Origin: Notospermus geniculatus
Taxonomy: Eukaryota > Nemertea > Pilidiophora > Heteronemertea > Lineidae
NCBI GenBank assembly: GCA_002633025.1
Contig: NMRB01000022.1
Location: forward strand, 384,892-448,891
Reading direction: 5' to 3'
DNA: 64,000 nucleotides
Position 1 is the stretch's first letter, and each line of letters begins with the position of its first letter. The notes under the pieces were generated by a model. It did no database searches, had not been told where the DNA came from, and saw nothing but the letters and a program-made list of their open reading frames with translations. The position numbers and the translations under genes are program-made. Below are positions 23,285 to 34,500 of this stretch, piece after piece.

Positions 23285-26200
23285 TTATACCATCATGGTT
23301 TGTCGACCGAATAAGTCCATGGTTATAGCGCTGAGGAAAGCTGGGATACTGCCATGCTGTTTCAGGTACTGGTCAATCATCTCGCCGAGAGACTGAGAGA
23401 ATGGGGTCTCTAAAAGTTGCATCTCTCCCTTTGTTGATTGCTGTAATAACAAAATGTGCAATCAGTCTCCACCTGTTACCAATGAGAATCGGCCAACTGA
23501 CCACTGATCTACATGTATGTGTGACTGAATGTTTGGGATTGAATAACATGTCCCAAGTTGAGGCTCTGCAGCTCTTGTTGCCAAGAAACACGCAACAAAG
23601 TTTCATTGCCGTGAATTAATGGAGTCAACCTGCAGTCTTAAGGCGCTGCTCCACTTGACAGTTTTTTCGCAGAAGTTGGCTCTCAATGGGCAACTCAACT
23701 GCGAGCAGTTGTTTGTGTCATTGGTCCCAGCGTAAGCCGACAGGACACAAACAATGGTGAATTGCCCATTGTGAGCCAACTTCTGTGAGAAAACTGTCAA
23801 GTGGAGCAGCGCCTTTACGGTCAGTAACAGCCAGCACACAATCAGACCATAAATTTCAAACCAATCATAGACAGAATTACAAACCTGGAACATGAAAAAG
23901 TCCTCCGGTGCCTCTGCATACATGCTCATCAGTCGATACTGATTATTGTTTAGTTTGTCCATCTTGTAGCCAGTCAGCTGGTAGCACACCTCTCGGAACT
24001 CTTGACTAGTCTTTTTAAATGCTTCTACCAGACGTTTGTTCTTCAGCTCAGCAGACGTAAGTTGACTCTGCAAGTCTGCAATAAAACACATTTAAATTAC
24101 AGATAAGAGAAGAACAGATTACAAATACATTCCCCCTTTAACATGATTTTACCTACCTTCAACCTCCTTACTCGTGCCAGGCCTTGGTTCACCACTTGCT
24201 TCCATCTTCAATGTCTGTTCATGTTCAACTCCAGCAACCTCTTCCAAATGTTTGATTTTTTCTCGCAACCGTTCATTTTCCTCCCTTAACTTCTCATTTA
24301 ACTTGGCTCGTTCCTGCTGGGCCTTCTGGGCAGGGTTCATCCTCAGGTGAATCACTTTTGTTTTCATCGGGTCAAAATCACCCTGAAGTGTTCAAAATAT
24401 GGACATGTTGATCAATGTGTGCTATTCGTGGTGTACCAATATTCTGGCCAGCCAAACTGATGACCTCTTACACTGCTGGCGCAACATTATTGGAATTGTT
24501 CAACAGCAATGACTGCATAGCTTTCAATATTATGCCATGCCACCAGGATTCAATACACAGATTGCATATTCATCAAAATATTCAATATTATGGTACCTGT
24601 AAATATTCAATATACCTGTAAAGTCCTTCTTTCCAAACAGTCCTCCAGATCAGAGATCCTTTCCCGCAGTTGGAGAATGAGTTTTTGGTCAGCTTCCGTG
24701 ACATTTGGTGTCTGCTGATCTGGAGTAGACGGAGTCATCCCTCCCAGTTTTTGCTCTAGCTGGAAAAGGCAACAACACATTTTCATTGAAATGGCAAGGG
24801 CCATTGTGCTTAGCAGTAAAAACAGCGTTTGCATTTATACGTATAAAGAGAACTGATCATCGCAAGTGGATGTTTGAAGCCATGAATGGACGAGTTGAAG
24901 ACGGATTTACAATTTTGACTCCTTGTTGTTGTACATATTGATTATGTACTGACAAATAGACTTATTTACTGGTACCGGTACCTGAAGATTTTTGGCACGG
25001 AGTTGACTCAGCTGCTCAGCAAGTTTGGATAGTTCTTCTTCCAATTCATCATTATGTCTGCGGTATCCTTCGGCAGTCTCCTCTAACATATTGATTCGGG
25101 CCTTCGACTGTGATTCTACATTCACCGTCAGCTCATTCTCATATGCACTAAGTGTTCTCTGATACCCCTCTCTCTCCTGAAGAAGGTAACACATTTTCCA
25201 TACACAGTACATTTAATACGTTTTCCTGAATAGGGGACACAATCTCCTGATTTTCATTAGGCCCTTGGAAGGAATGAAGGCAAGGTTCTTTGCACTCAGT
25301 ACTATGTTGTTATGTAAATACATGTACATCCATGTGTACATCAGTCAACAATAAATCGGAAAGTCGTCTCCGAATACTTCACAAATTTTTGACCCCAATC
25401 GGGGTCTTACTCAGGCGCTATATAGAAGAGATCCCAGAGGTGAATGTGGATTTTACATCAGGATGTAAAAACAAACATTTGACTCACCTTAGACAATAAG
25501 AGAATCTTTCTCCTCAGTTTGTGAAATAATTCCTCCTTAACAAGACTTTTCTGCTCTTCAATCTTAACTTGTTGACCAAGAAGGTGAAGTTGACCTTCCA
25601 CTTGTTTCTTGGCTTGTTCTGCTGAACGGCAGCTGAAAAATAAGTCACATTAACTTGTGTTTTTTAGAAAATGGTTACACTGGATGATTTGATATGCACA
25701 CTGTATCCAACTTCAAAGAATATTGAATGTGACACACAGTATCAGAAGGCTCTCAGACAAACTTACTTGGCCTGAAGTTGTCCTTGTTTTTCTAACAAAA
25801 TTGCGTGCTCGGTCTGCAGCTCAGCCAACCTTCTTGTCAACTGGTTGGGAGACCTGAAAATGGATAAATGACAGTGACTTGGAGGAGCTGACAGCTCGCT
25901 TCATGACCTAAAAATCTGAATACCCGGTACTGAATACCAGCATAATGAACACCAGGAAATTTTCAAGTTTCTATCTCACGATGTGCAGCGAGTCCGAGGC
26001 TAAATATTACGGTAATACTCACTGTGATCTCCTTAAACCTGAAAGATCCTCTGCTTCCCACTTCACTAACTTTTTCTTCAATTCTTCATTTTCCACCTGC
26101 AAACGACTGAAATCAGCACACATCTGTTCTGATCTTGTCACTTTCTTCTGCAGGCTTTCTATCTGCTCGTGTAACAGGAGGATATTATCTCGCTTTTCCC

Positions 26201-29200
26201 TAGAAAAATACCAAAATACAGTCACAGAGAGCAATATGTCTTGCAGAATCTGGCAAAATGTCTAATAGTTTTCAAAAATTTTAAGTTCTTCCATTCCCAT
26301 TTTCAAAATTCATTACTGATTTCTGGTTTCACCAAATCTCCACCTCTGAGAATCTTTTCACTACACTTACACCAATATATCATTCTCTTCTCTAAGTTTC
26401 TTATTTTCCATTTCAATCTCAGGGTAAGAAGCCAGTTTGGCTTTCATGGCCTTGACCATAACAGCCTCATCTCTCATCTTGGAAATTTCATGTTCCATCT
26501 CTTTGATTCTCACTTCAGCCTCCAAACCCTTAGAATGAGATTCTTCAAGTTCTTGAATCTGTCCTTTCAAGTCAGCATTTTTCCTGCAAAAAATGATTGC
26601 AATACATTATTCAATGCGGGTTGCAAAGACAACTCAATTGACAAACAGCAGAATGTATCATGATTGTTTAAGTAACGGTTCAGCAAATGCAGGAGAGTAA
26701 AAAAGCCTGCAACATCATAAGCATACAAAAAGATAAAAGTGGCACAGCAGTCATTTTCCGAATTTCAAGTCAGTACAGAGTAGACATATATCGGTACCTA
26801 TTCTGGAGTTTCAACTGTGTCTCTGTCTCTTCCAGTTGATTCTTACAAATCTGTAATTCTGTTTGTTGTCGCAACAATTCATTTCTTGAGTCGAGTTGCT
26901 GCTGCCTTGTTTTTTCTTGAGACTGAAATACGAGTTTACAACGTTACAATCAGCTTCTGAAACTTCTTTATGTGAGTGTAGGTCAAAACAGACACACAGA
27001 ACACAATATTGGCAGAAAAGATGTTAATTATCAAGTCTCATTCATTGTGATAATAATAAAGTGTGATGTGCTGTCAATGAATGATGAAGTCAGAGCTTAC
27101 TTCCATATATTCTGTTTGAAGAGTGAATAATTCCTTCTGCAGATTTTTTAACTTCTCTCCACTTTCGGCTTTTATTGTTTCCATCCTTTTCCTAGTTTCG
27201 TCCAGCTGATCTCGAACCTCTTGTTCACTCTGTATTACAAACTGCAAACGACTCTTCATGTCGTCCACTTTGTGCTGCTCTCTCTAAAATTAAAACCCAA
27301 ACATTAACAAACAAATCGTGAGAAAAGGCCGAGAAGACTTCACTTCAAGGGAGGATTTTTGAACTGAAAATGAAATAGCTGGGTACAGAAGAGTGAAAGA
27401 AGAAATACCACAAACTTGCTATAGCTATCTGAATAGAATGCTTTATCGATGAGATCATACCATCTTTTCTGCTTTCAGTGCCTCCTTTTCAGCCTCATAA
27501 TCAATCCTGGTGCTCTTTTATAGCATTTTTCTGTACTGTTCACCTTGACTTCCAAACTTGCTATCTGACCCTTAGCTACCACCAATGCTGCATCCCTCTC
27601 TCGATTTGCTCGCTCTTTTTCTGTAAGAAGTCAACAAATACCCAAATGAGCACAAAAAACAAATACATACCACCAGCTGACATTACTGATGGCTGAACAT
27701 GTTTAAAGGTATAGTTCAAAGGCGCCAATTTTCATTTCACCATTAAGGAAATGGCCAGAAGGCGAAGTTGTGAAAGTTTGGTTTGTTTCGTATCACTGGT
27801 GTTAGATTTATAGGGATTTTTATCCCTCAAAATGCCACCTTCTTTTGAAACGAAATTATTTAACGTTGCTTAGCATTTCACAAATTGGAGTTGTGATGAC
27901 GTCATCTCGACCCCCTTCCCCTTGACAACCGAACGTAAACACTGGACGAACAAGTCATGTCGGCGCGGTGTGGACTGTTTCAGCAGCTGTTTTTACCTAC
28001 AGGCACGGCAAAAATTTATTTTAAACCATTGTCAGCATTTGAGGAACTTACAGAAGGGAACTGCGACCAACAGTTTCCTGGAGGATGATGGAGTAAGTTT
28101 TAAATGGGTCGGAACGGCACGCCCGATGCACGGCTTTCAACTCGCCGACGACGCGACGTGTGTGTGTAGTGGTGCATGACGTGCATAGGCCTGTGCATGG
28201 TTCGTTGAGATTCGGAAATATACGGTACTATCACAGCTCCAAAATCCACTTTTGCTGCGTCGACATTTGCCATTGAACAGGCCAGGCTATCGTCCGAATC
28301 ACTAAGAAAATGTCAGTAGCTGTAAACTGACTTAACTCACTGGAAGCACTCGATTCTTCGTTGTTTTCTTCATCGTTTATCTCGGACATTTTCTTCGCAT
28401 TCCGCCATGTTTTGTGTCAGCACGCGGGTGGCAGGGGGTCGAGATGACGTCATCAATTATGACGTCATGGCTCTGGCGAAAATACGTTTTTTGCAAAATC
28501 GATTTTTAAACCCTTAATAACAAAATCCCAGCGGTTGGATTTTCTTACAAACCAGACAGAAATTATTTTCTGGCCATATTGAAGCCATGTGTAAACGATT
28601 GGAGCCTTTTGAACCATACCTTTAAGAATCACCAGCTTTAAAACATAAGTACAAAACAGACACATAACATCAGAACTGTCCAAGTCTGTTCAGTAAATTA
28701 TACAAGATTAGGCCATGTAAAAAAAAAAAAATTGGTTAGCATCCCCTCCCGCCATGGAAATCACCCCCTCCTCAAAAAATTTTTTATTTTTTATTTTCCA
28801 AAAAACCTTTTAAAAACTGCCAAAAGAGTGATAAAATTGTAGGCTGGGATGCTTAAATAAAACAACACAGTTATTAAAGGATAGAAAGTAGTTTTTGTGT
28901 CAATTCATTATCAATCATACATATTACATTTGAAATTTCCCTCAGGTCGCCATGATTACCATGGTAACATGCATCTCAAACTCAATAAAAAATAAAATAA
29001 AAACCTCCCGCCCTCCTCAGAAAATTGAGAGTGGAAGGATGCTAACCAACTATTTTTTTTACATGGCCTTATTGACACTTTGAATAGATGCTACTCTGAA
29101 ATTGGCTGGGATATTCTACGTCTTATTTTTTTAAAGTTTGAACAAAAGTTATCAAATAGTCCATCAATATTACCTAGTAATAACTTCATTGAAACAGAAC

Positions 29201-29351
29201 TGCGTTGGGACTGCTGATTTTCAAAGCTCGTTGTATTGAAATCAAGGGTCTTTGCAATCTGACTCTGATCCCTGCTTGGTGGATTGGAGACAAGATCATT
29301 GAAATCTTTCAGCATGTTTACAATGGCAGTATTCTCTTGTGTAAAATCCAT
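23285..29351 (-). CDS. MAD1L1: spindle-assembly-checkpoint protein MAD1, 13 coding exons, one frameshift
   Basis: Exons from the 5' end: 29174-29351, 27461-27620, 27101-27283, 26798-26922, 26371-26583, 26023-26199, 25767-25853, 25488-25632, 24982-25176, 24616-24759, 24157-24382, 23885-24075 and 23285-23440. Every phase agrees except for one base missing in exon 2; with that allowed, 726 residues (human about 718). [20 protein letters not shown] resembles the vertebrate N-terminus. A long coiled coil follows. [10 protein letters not shown] is the MAD2-interaction motif. LTGYKMD and the end [18 protein letters not shown] are the C-terminal RWD-type domain. MAD1 anchors MAD2 at unattached kinetochores and nuclear pores. 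The Bub1-binding RLK position reads KRLVEAF. Intron 1 holds two MITEs and intron 12 one. The ATG at 29351 is chosen because it aligns with the family start. Confidence 0.93.
23640..23815. mobile_element. foldback MITE in the last intron of MAD1L1
   Basis: AAGGCGCTGCTCCACTTGAC at 23640 is inverted at 23815, continuing through AGTTTTTTCGCAGAAGTTGG-type sequence. It fills about 40 percent of the intron 23441-23884 and lies about 70 bp from the exon 12 donor. Confidence 0.75.
25380..25418 (-). repeat. retroelement-tail relic with hammerhead-like core (MAD1L1 intron)
   Basis: On the minus strand CTGAGTAA is followed by a perfect 6-bp stem (GACCCC-GATT-GGGGTC) and AAAA, then ATTTGTGAAG. The plus-strand copy at 52002-52040 has the same stem followed by GAAA. 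The arrangement resembles CUGAUGA-stem II-GAAA of hammerhead ribozymes found in Penelope-like and related elements, but the first core block is degraded. Confidence 0.4.
27707..28621. mobile_element. 915-bp TTAA-flanked element in MAD1L1 intron 1
   Basis: TTAA at 27703-27706 and 28622-28625 flanks ends reading AGGTATAGTTCAAA and AGGTATGGTTCAAA inward. A second inverted pair, GATGACGTCATCTCGACCCC-type, lies at about 27896-27915 and 28434-28455. The TTAA target suggests piggyBac-type transposition. A 52-codon minus-strand frame (28231-28389) starts in the right half. Confidence 0.75.
28231..28389 (-). CDS. short acidic open frame inside the TTAA element
   Basis: ATG at 28389 opens 52 codons beginning [18 protein letters not shown] and ending at TGA (28231-28233). 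The acidic, serine-rich start resembles the N-terminus often seen in piggyBac-type transposases, but the rest is not recognisable and no catalytic domain follows. It may be the truncated first part of the parent transposase or a chance frame. Confidence 0.25.
   Translation of the reverse strand: MSEINDEENNEESSASSELSQFTATDIFLVIRTIAWPVQWQMSTQQKWILEL
28711..29068. mobile_element. 358-bp MITE with TTA target-site duplication, Harbinger-like
   Basis: TTA at 28708-28710 and 29069-29071 flanks ends reading GGCCATGTAAAAAAA inward, followed by TTGGTTAGCATCC on both sides. A 3-bp TTA duplication is typical of PIF/Harbinger. The 47678-48935 element has the same TTA site and starts GGCCATG. It sits in MAD1L1 intron 1, about 105 bp from the exon 1 donor. 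Confidence 0.75.
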
Positions 29352-29399
29352 ACTCGTATTGTGACAATCAAGATCTATACTAGCTTCCAGTAAGTGAAA

Positions 29400-30790
29400 T
29401 GGTGTTGTTGTTGCCCGTGCTGGCACTGCCTTTGAGCCTTTGTTGCTGGCCTATGGTTTCTCTATCTTAGGATGAGGAGGCTGTCAATCTGAAATAAATT
29501 AGGCCCAAATAAGGGAAAGAAGTAAAAATGGATTAATTTGATGTCATGAGTCGAGCGAGTTGAGGATGAATGAAGTGAAGGGCCTGACCTATGCTGGTTC
29601 CTAATCTACTTAATATTAGGAGCCTTTTGATTAGGAGCCAACAGCCTGCCTTTAATTTACAGGGACGTCCGGGGTATCTACGACTGACGGTTGCCCGTGC
29701 CGTGGCCTATGATTCTCTCTCATCAACAATTCCCCACAAATAAAAACCCTGTAGGGGCCTAGGCCTAGCTACCCTGGCCCTGGTGAAACTGGGCCAACAT
29801 GGCCAAGGCAAGGCAGTCCATGATTATCAAAGACAAAGACCATGAATGCATTGCCGTCCCGTGCAGCATCTGGCATGTTGTCTGGCACCAGCTGATGATT
29901 ATGCAAATGCATGCAATGCAATGCATCCGCTGCCTATACTGCATGTGCATATCGTGTGCATGTGATGTGCATAGGCCTATGTGCAGATGTGTGTGTAGGT
30001 AGGCTAGGCCTACTGATGATGTAGGGGCCTAACATGAGTTTACCGAGACGAGATGGGACAATGAATGTTTGCATTTATGTGGCTAGATTAGTGCATTCTA
30101 TTCATACATGACATGTTGTCATCGAGGCTATTCTTTGTTTTATTTCATCCTGTTTGTTGTTGACATGGTTGAAGCCAACTTTTATCTCAGTCACTTGCGC
30201 GATACTGATCCGGTGGCTGCGCGAGACTACAGGAGATAACTGGTGCTGGGTACCAAATAGTCCCTTTATCACTACGGTAGATAGAGAAGCAGTCTCGTTG
30301 CCAAGAGTGACAACAAAGCGTAGATTCAATCGCTCCAAAATAGTCCGTTATTAAACAGTCCTATTCACTTTCAGAGAGGTTTGATTGACCAAGTTTGTTA
30401 TTGAACATAAGTACATCTGTAATTTAAATCCGAAATTGTACATTACACGTCAAATTCTTGTCATTCTTTTTTCAAAAGATGCGGATGTGTACCTCATCAG
30501 CAGTGAACCAACCCACCATGCGGTGTGCGTGAATAGTGTACAGTCAATGTGCAGTGCATGTAGATGGCGTCGGGATGATTTGACAGGCGATTGCAGTCCG
30601 TTATTAAAGTCACTAGAAAGTATTAACACGGGGAAACATTGATATATTCAAGTGATAGACTGGGATTTCGAGATGGCTGCCGCAGTCAGCCTGTCCCACA
30701 TGGTCGATTTGGCCCTTGGGACACCAGAATTAGGAGCTGTCAATTTCAATGTGTTGCATACGCTTTTGCATGCTGTGCTTTCGAAACTCA
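29400..30790. other. MAD1L1 5' region and intergenic sequence
   Basis: This is between divergently oriented MAD1L1 and the QRICH2-like gene. It contains TAGGCCTA words and CATGCAATGCAATGCATC-type repeats. No upstream MAD1L1 exon or clear promoter motif could be identified. Confidence 0.4.
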
Positions 30791-30793
30791 ACN

Positions 30794-31279
30794 CAGCTGG
30801 GGAAATAGGGCCGATCTAGCTGTCACCACCAGAACTGCCGATCAGCTATAGATATGCCGATTTGTGCACCTGCTGATTGCCAGAAATCAGCCCATCAAGC
30901 TGCACTTGTTAAGAAAATGCATTTGCGCATGCAAATACGAAAATCCGCACGTAGGTATCCTAATGAACATAATGCCCGCAAGGCGGCGCCACTAGCCAAA
31001 AAAAAACGCATTGAAATCAAGTGTTTGACAGATTTTTGCCATTTGAGAGGTAAGAAGCAGCAACTGACAACTTTTCATCACTTCCCTAACCATTTTAGAC
31101 AATGCTAGATAAAGTCAAGATGAGTTTGCAGAGTTAAGACAATTAAAAATGCTAAATATTGGCACTTGCCACAACCTGCAGCAGTGAATACATTATGATA
31201 ATTAGGTTCTGAACTGCAGATCGGTGGGTGATCTTCCGATTTACTGGTGACAGCTAGATCGGCCCTATTTCCCCAGCTG
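30794..31279. mobile_element. foldback element next to an N
   Basis: CAGCTGGGGAAATAGGGCCG at 30794 is inverted at 31279 (CGGCCCTATTTCCCCAGCTG), continuing through ATCTAGCTGTCACC. The left end directly follows the N at 30793. Confidence 0.65.
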
Positions 31280-31531
31280 TCCAGTGATTCATGGCATTGC
31301 CATTGACACATGGTTGATGCTGTGAAAATCCGGGCTCTGATTTCCTGTGTCATTCACTGCAGAAGTCATTTCATTTGACATTAATAAGCGGAAGCCCCTC
31401 TTGTTTGTGGGTGAAAATGAAATGTAAATGGCTTTTGTCCTATAACAGAAGGGGCAAGCTTGGTAGCAAATGTGAACACTTTCGAGATGAGACAAATGTT
31501 GAGACTAATGATGCTATTTGGGAAATTTCAG

Positions 31532-34500
31532 CTTATGTCCATGGTTGAAGATTTACTGAAGGAAATTCAGCACCTCAAAGATGTAAATGAGGAACTCAAG
31601 AGGAAGTTGGAGGATGTTAGTTCTGTAAGTTTGATGTCTGAATGATTATTCCCTCAGGGCTACAGTTGGAATAAAGAGTTCAAAAGGAACAAATTCCTTA
31701 GTCTCATCTGAGATGTCTGTGGAGGTACCAGTTAGATGCTGTCAGTCGAGTGTCATCATGATCTGTTGGGTGGGTTTATAATTATGTCATACATGTGATA
31801 GATAGGCAGACATATGCCCATTGCCTGATACATGAGACTTTAAAATTTATTGTCTACTTGTCCTTTCTTCTTGGAAGATGGGGATTTGGCCTAGTGGTTT
31901 AAGGCGTGCTGCCCCTTAGTGCTGGCGATTGATGCCTCATGCGAGGGTCTGTGGGTTCGATTCTGGTAGGAAGCAATGTCTTTCACCTTAGAAACTCGAT
32001 TTCTATTTCATGTCCTTTCTTCAGAATACGGAAATGGATGAGATGAAAAAACGACTAAAAGACCTTGAGGATATGCTTGTGAGTATCAAAACTGCTCAAT
32101 CACTGTCTGCAACAAATTAAATATGTATTTAAAAGAGAAATCAAAATGGGTGCATTGGTTTCTGGCTGCAGTGAGGCGGGAGACTTGTAATGCAGGTGTG
32201 TCTGAAATGCACCACCTGTTGGTGTATGTAGCAGATTACAGTACCGTACATAAATTAGCACAAGGTGTGGTTGGTATCCCCAACATTGTGACGTCAGACT
32301 GAGAAGATGTATTTATTGTACTCTTTAACTGTACTGGAAAGGTAATTGCAGTAGAACAGTGTGAAAAGGCCGACTAATGAGACTTTGGCAGGCCTTTATA
32401 TTCCCTAATTTGGGCTATTTCTGTTGACGGTGGTATTGGGCCAAAGGTCCCCATCAGAGTGCTGAAGGCGCGATCTGGGGGGAGGGCGAGGGGGGTTCCC
32501 CCCTCATTAGAAAATTTTTCGAAAATAGAGGATAAAAGATGCCATTTCCAGGCATCTGAGATTCCCATTTAAATGTAAAACAAGACTCAAATTTGGGCGC
32601 CCTTAATTTGGGCTCCGACGTTAAACGTTGTTAATTTGGGGGAATATAAAGGCCTGTTTGGAAATGCTTGAATTAATATGCTATCTGTCATTGTATGTCT
32701 TAAATAAAATACATACCTGCAGCCTTCGAATCCATCATGTAATTGCAGGCTAAAATGCAAAATGACATGAAAGATATGAATGACAAGTTTGACAACATCA
32801 AAATCCCTGAAATTGAGCCGGGTCCACCTCCAGAATTTTTCGAAGGTTTTGTGACATGGGATGCCCTGGAGAAGATGCTCAGAGGAATGAGGGATGAACT
32901 GCGACCAAAGACTCCTCCACAAGCAATTGAAATGGCTATGCAAACTGATCCAGTGAGTGCCAGTCTTTGCTATTTTCACCAGTTTTTTCTCTGTTTCACT
33001 TCTGTCTTATCTCTAGTGCAATGTGGGTTTCTGTTTTCGAAGGTTCAGGGTTGAATTTACAATTAGGTACTCTTCCTCAATGTTTGTAAGTTTTGTCATG
33101 GTTTGTTGTAATCTTATTGTGTTGTTGGTTAAGAATACAGATTATTGCAGCTAATGTTTAATCCATGAAGTTACATTTGCGGTACTAAAAACACACATCT
33201 ATGATACGTGTTTGCCTTGCGAAAACACTGAAAGAAAAAGCAAGCATCTAGGCTATTTAAAGTTCTGAGTGAATGTTTGCCTTTAGCAAGTCATGCCTCT
33301 TGAACTAACAATTTCCAGACCTTTAGGAAGTGCTCATGTTTGATAAATTTTAGGGCCATAACTTTACAAAGAATTGTGGCATTGTCATACTCTGTATGTC
33401 AGCGATGTTTGTTGAACTTCTGAGATAAGAGTATGAACACCAGTCTTTGGATATGATTATGAAGAAATCATCAGGAGATATCATGATATGCACTATACAG
33501 CTCTAAGCTACATATGATGAAAAATGAGATCCACCACTTTATTTACAATTGACCTTTAGCTATGGCATGTATCTCTTTTTTAATGAACGAATAAAGTGTA
33601 ATGAGAAACATAGCCAAAGGATGGTCTCAAGAAGTGTTCAATAATGTGTACCAAGTAAATGTCAAATTTACAACCACGTCCTGAATAGAAAGGGAAATTT
33701 CAACTTTTATGCCCAGTGTTCACGTTCCAGTGAAAGCCTGCTGTGGCCTACTTTTTATGCTCTGACAATCAGTAAACATTTATAACCACCCAAGGCATTT
33801 TTATTCATTGCGTGCATCATATAAGAAGTATTATACCGGACTGACACCTGAAAGGCATACAGCTATTACAGTTTATGAAACGAATCTACTTAGCTCAAAT
33901 GGCATATTGTGATATTCTGTATTTGATTTCGAATGAGTACATGTATAATGTTGATGCCCAAGCAACCCCTCCTTAACACTGCTTAAAAGATGTGTGGTTT
34001 CATCCATATGGTGGTCACATTTGCCATCTGGTTGACCGTATATCTGTCAAAAGTAGACGTGTAGACCATTCCAAGTTCTAATGAAACAATCTCCCTCTAG
34101 TGAATATAGCACCTTGACAAGATTTGCATTTAATGTACTTCTGTCTGTTGTGGGCACACTGATATGGAGATGGTCCTGATCTTCTTATAAAATGATCTTG
34201 TTTATGACACGGACATGTATGAGGTTGTTAAGTGGTGAGTAATTGCCAACAGTCCATTCAAAGAGTGCACTGAACACTTTCATGACATTCACTACCTGTA
34301 CCACCCATGGTTTGTAATATAAAAGGTAATTTCTTCTCAAGTCCTAATTACATGTACATGTATACATGTACCTGAACTTTGAATATAATTGGAACCGTGA
34401 ACCTACATGAATCGAGCTTCTCATGGAAATAAGATGAGAATGACCATTACAGTTTTCAAAATCCGTCCTTTATGTAGGCCTACTGGTAGGCTAGTTGTGG

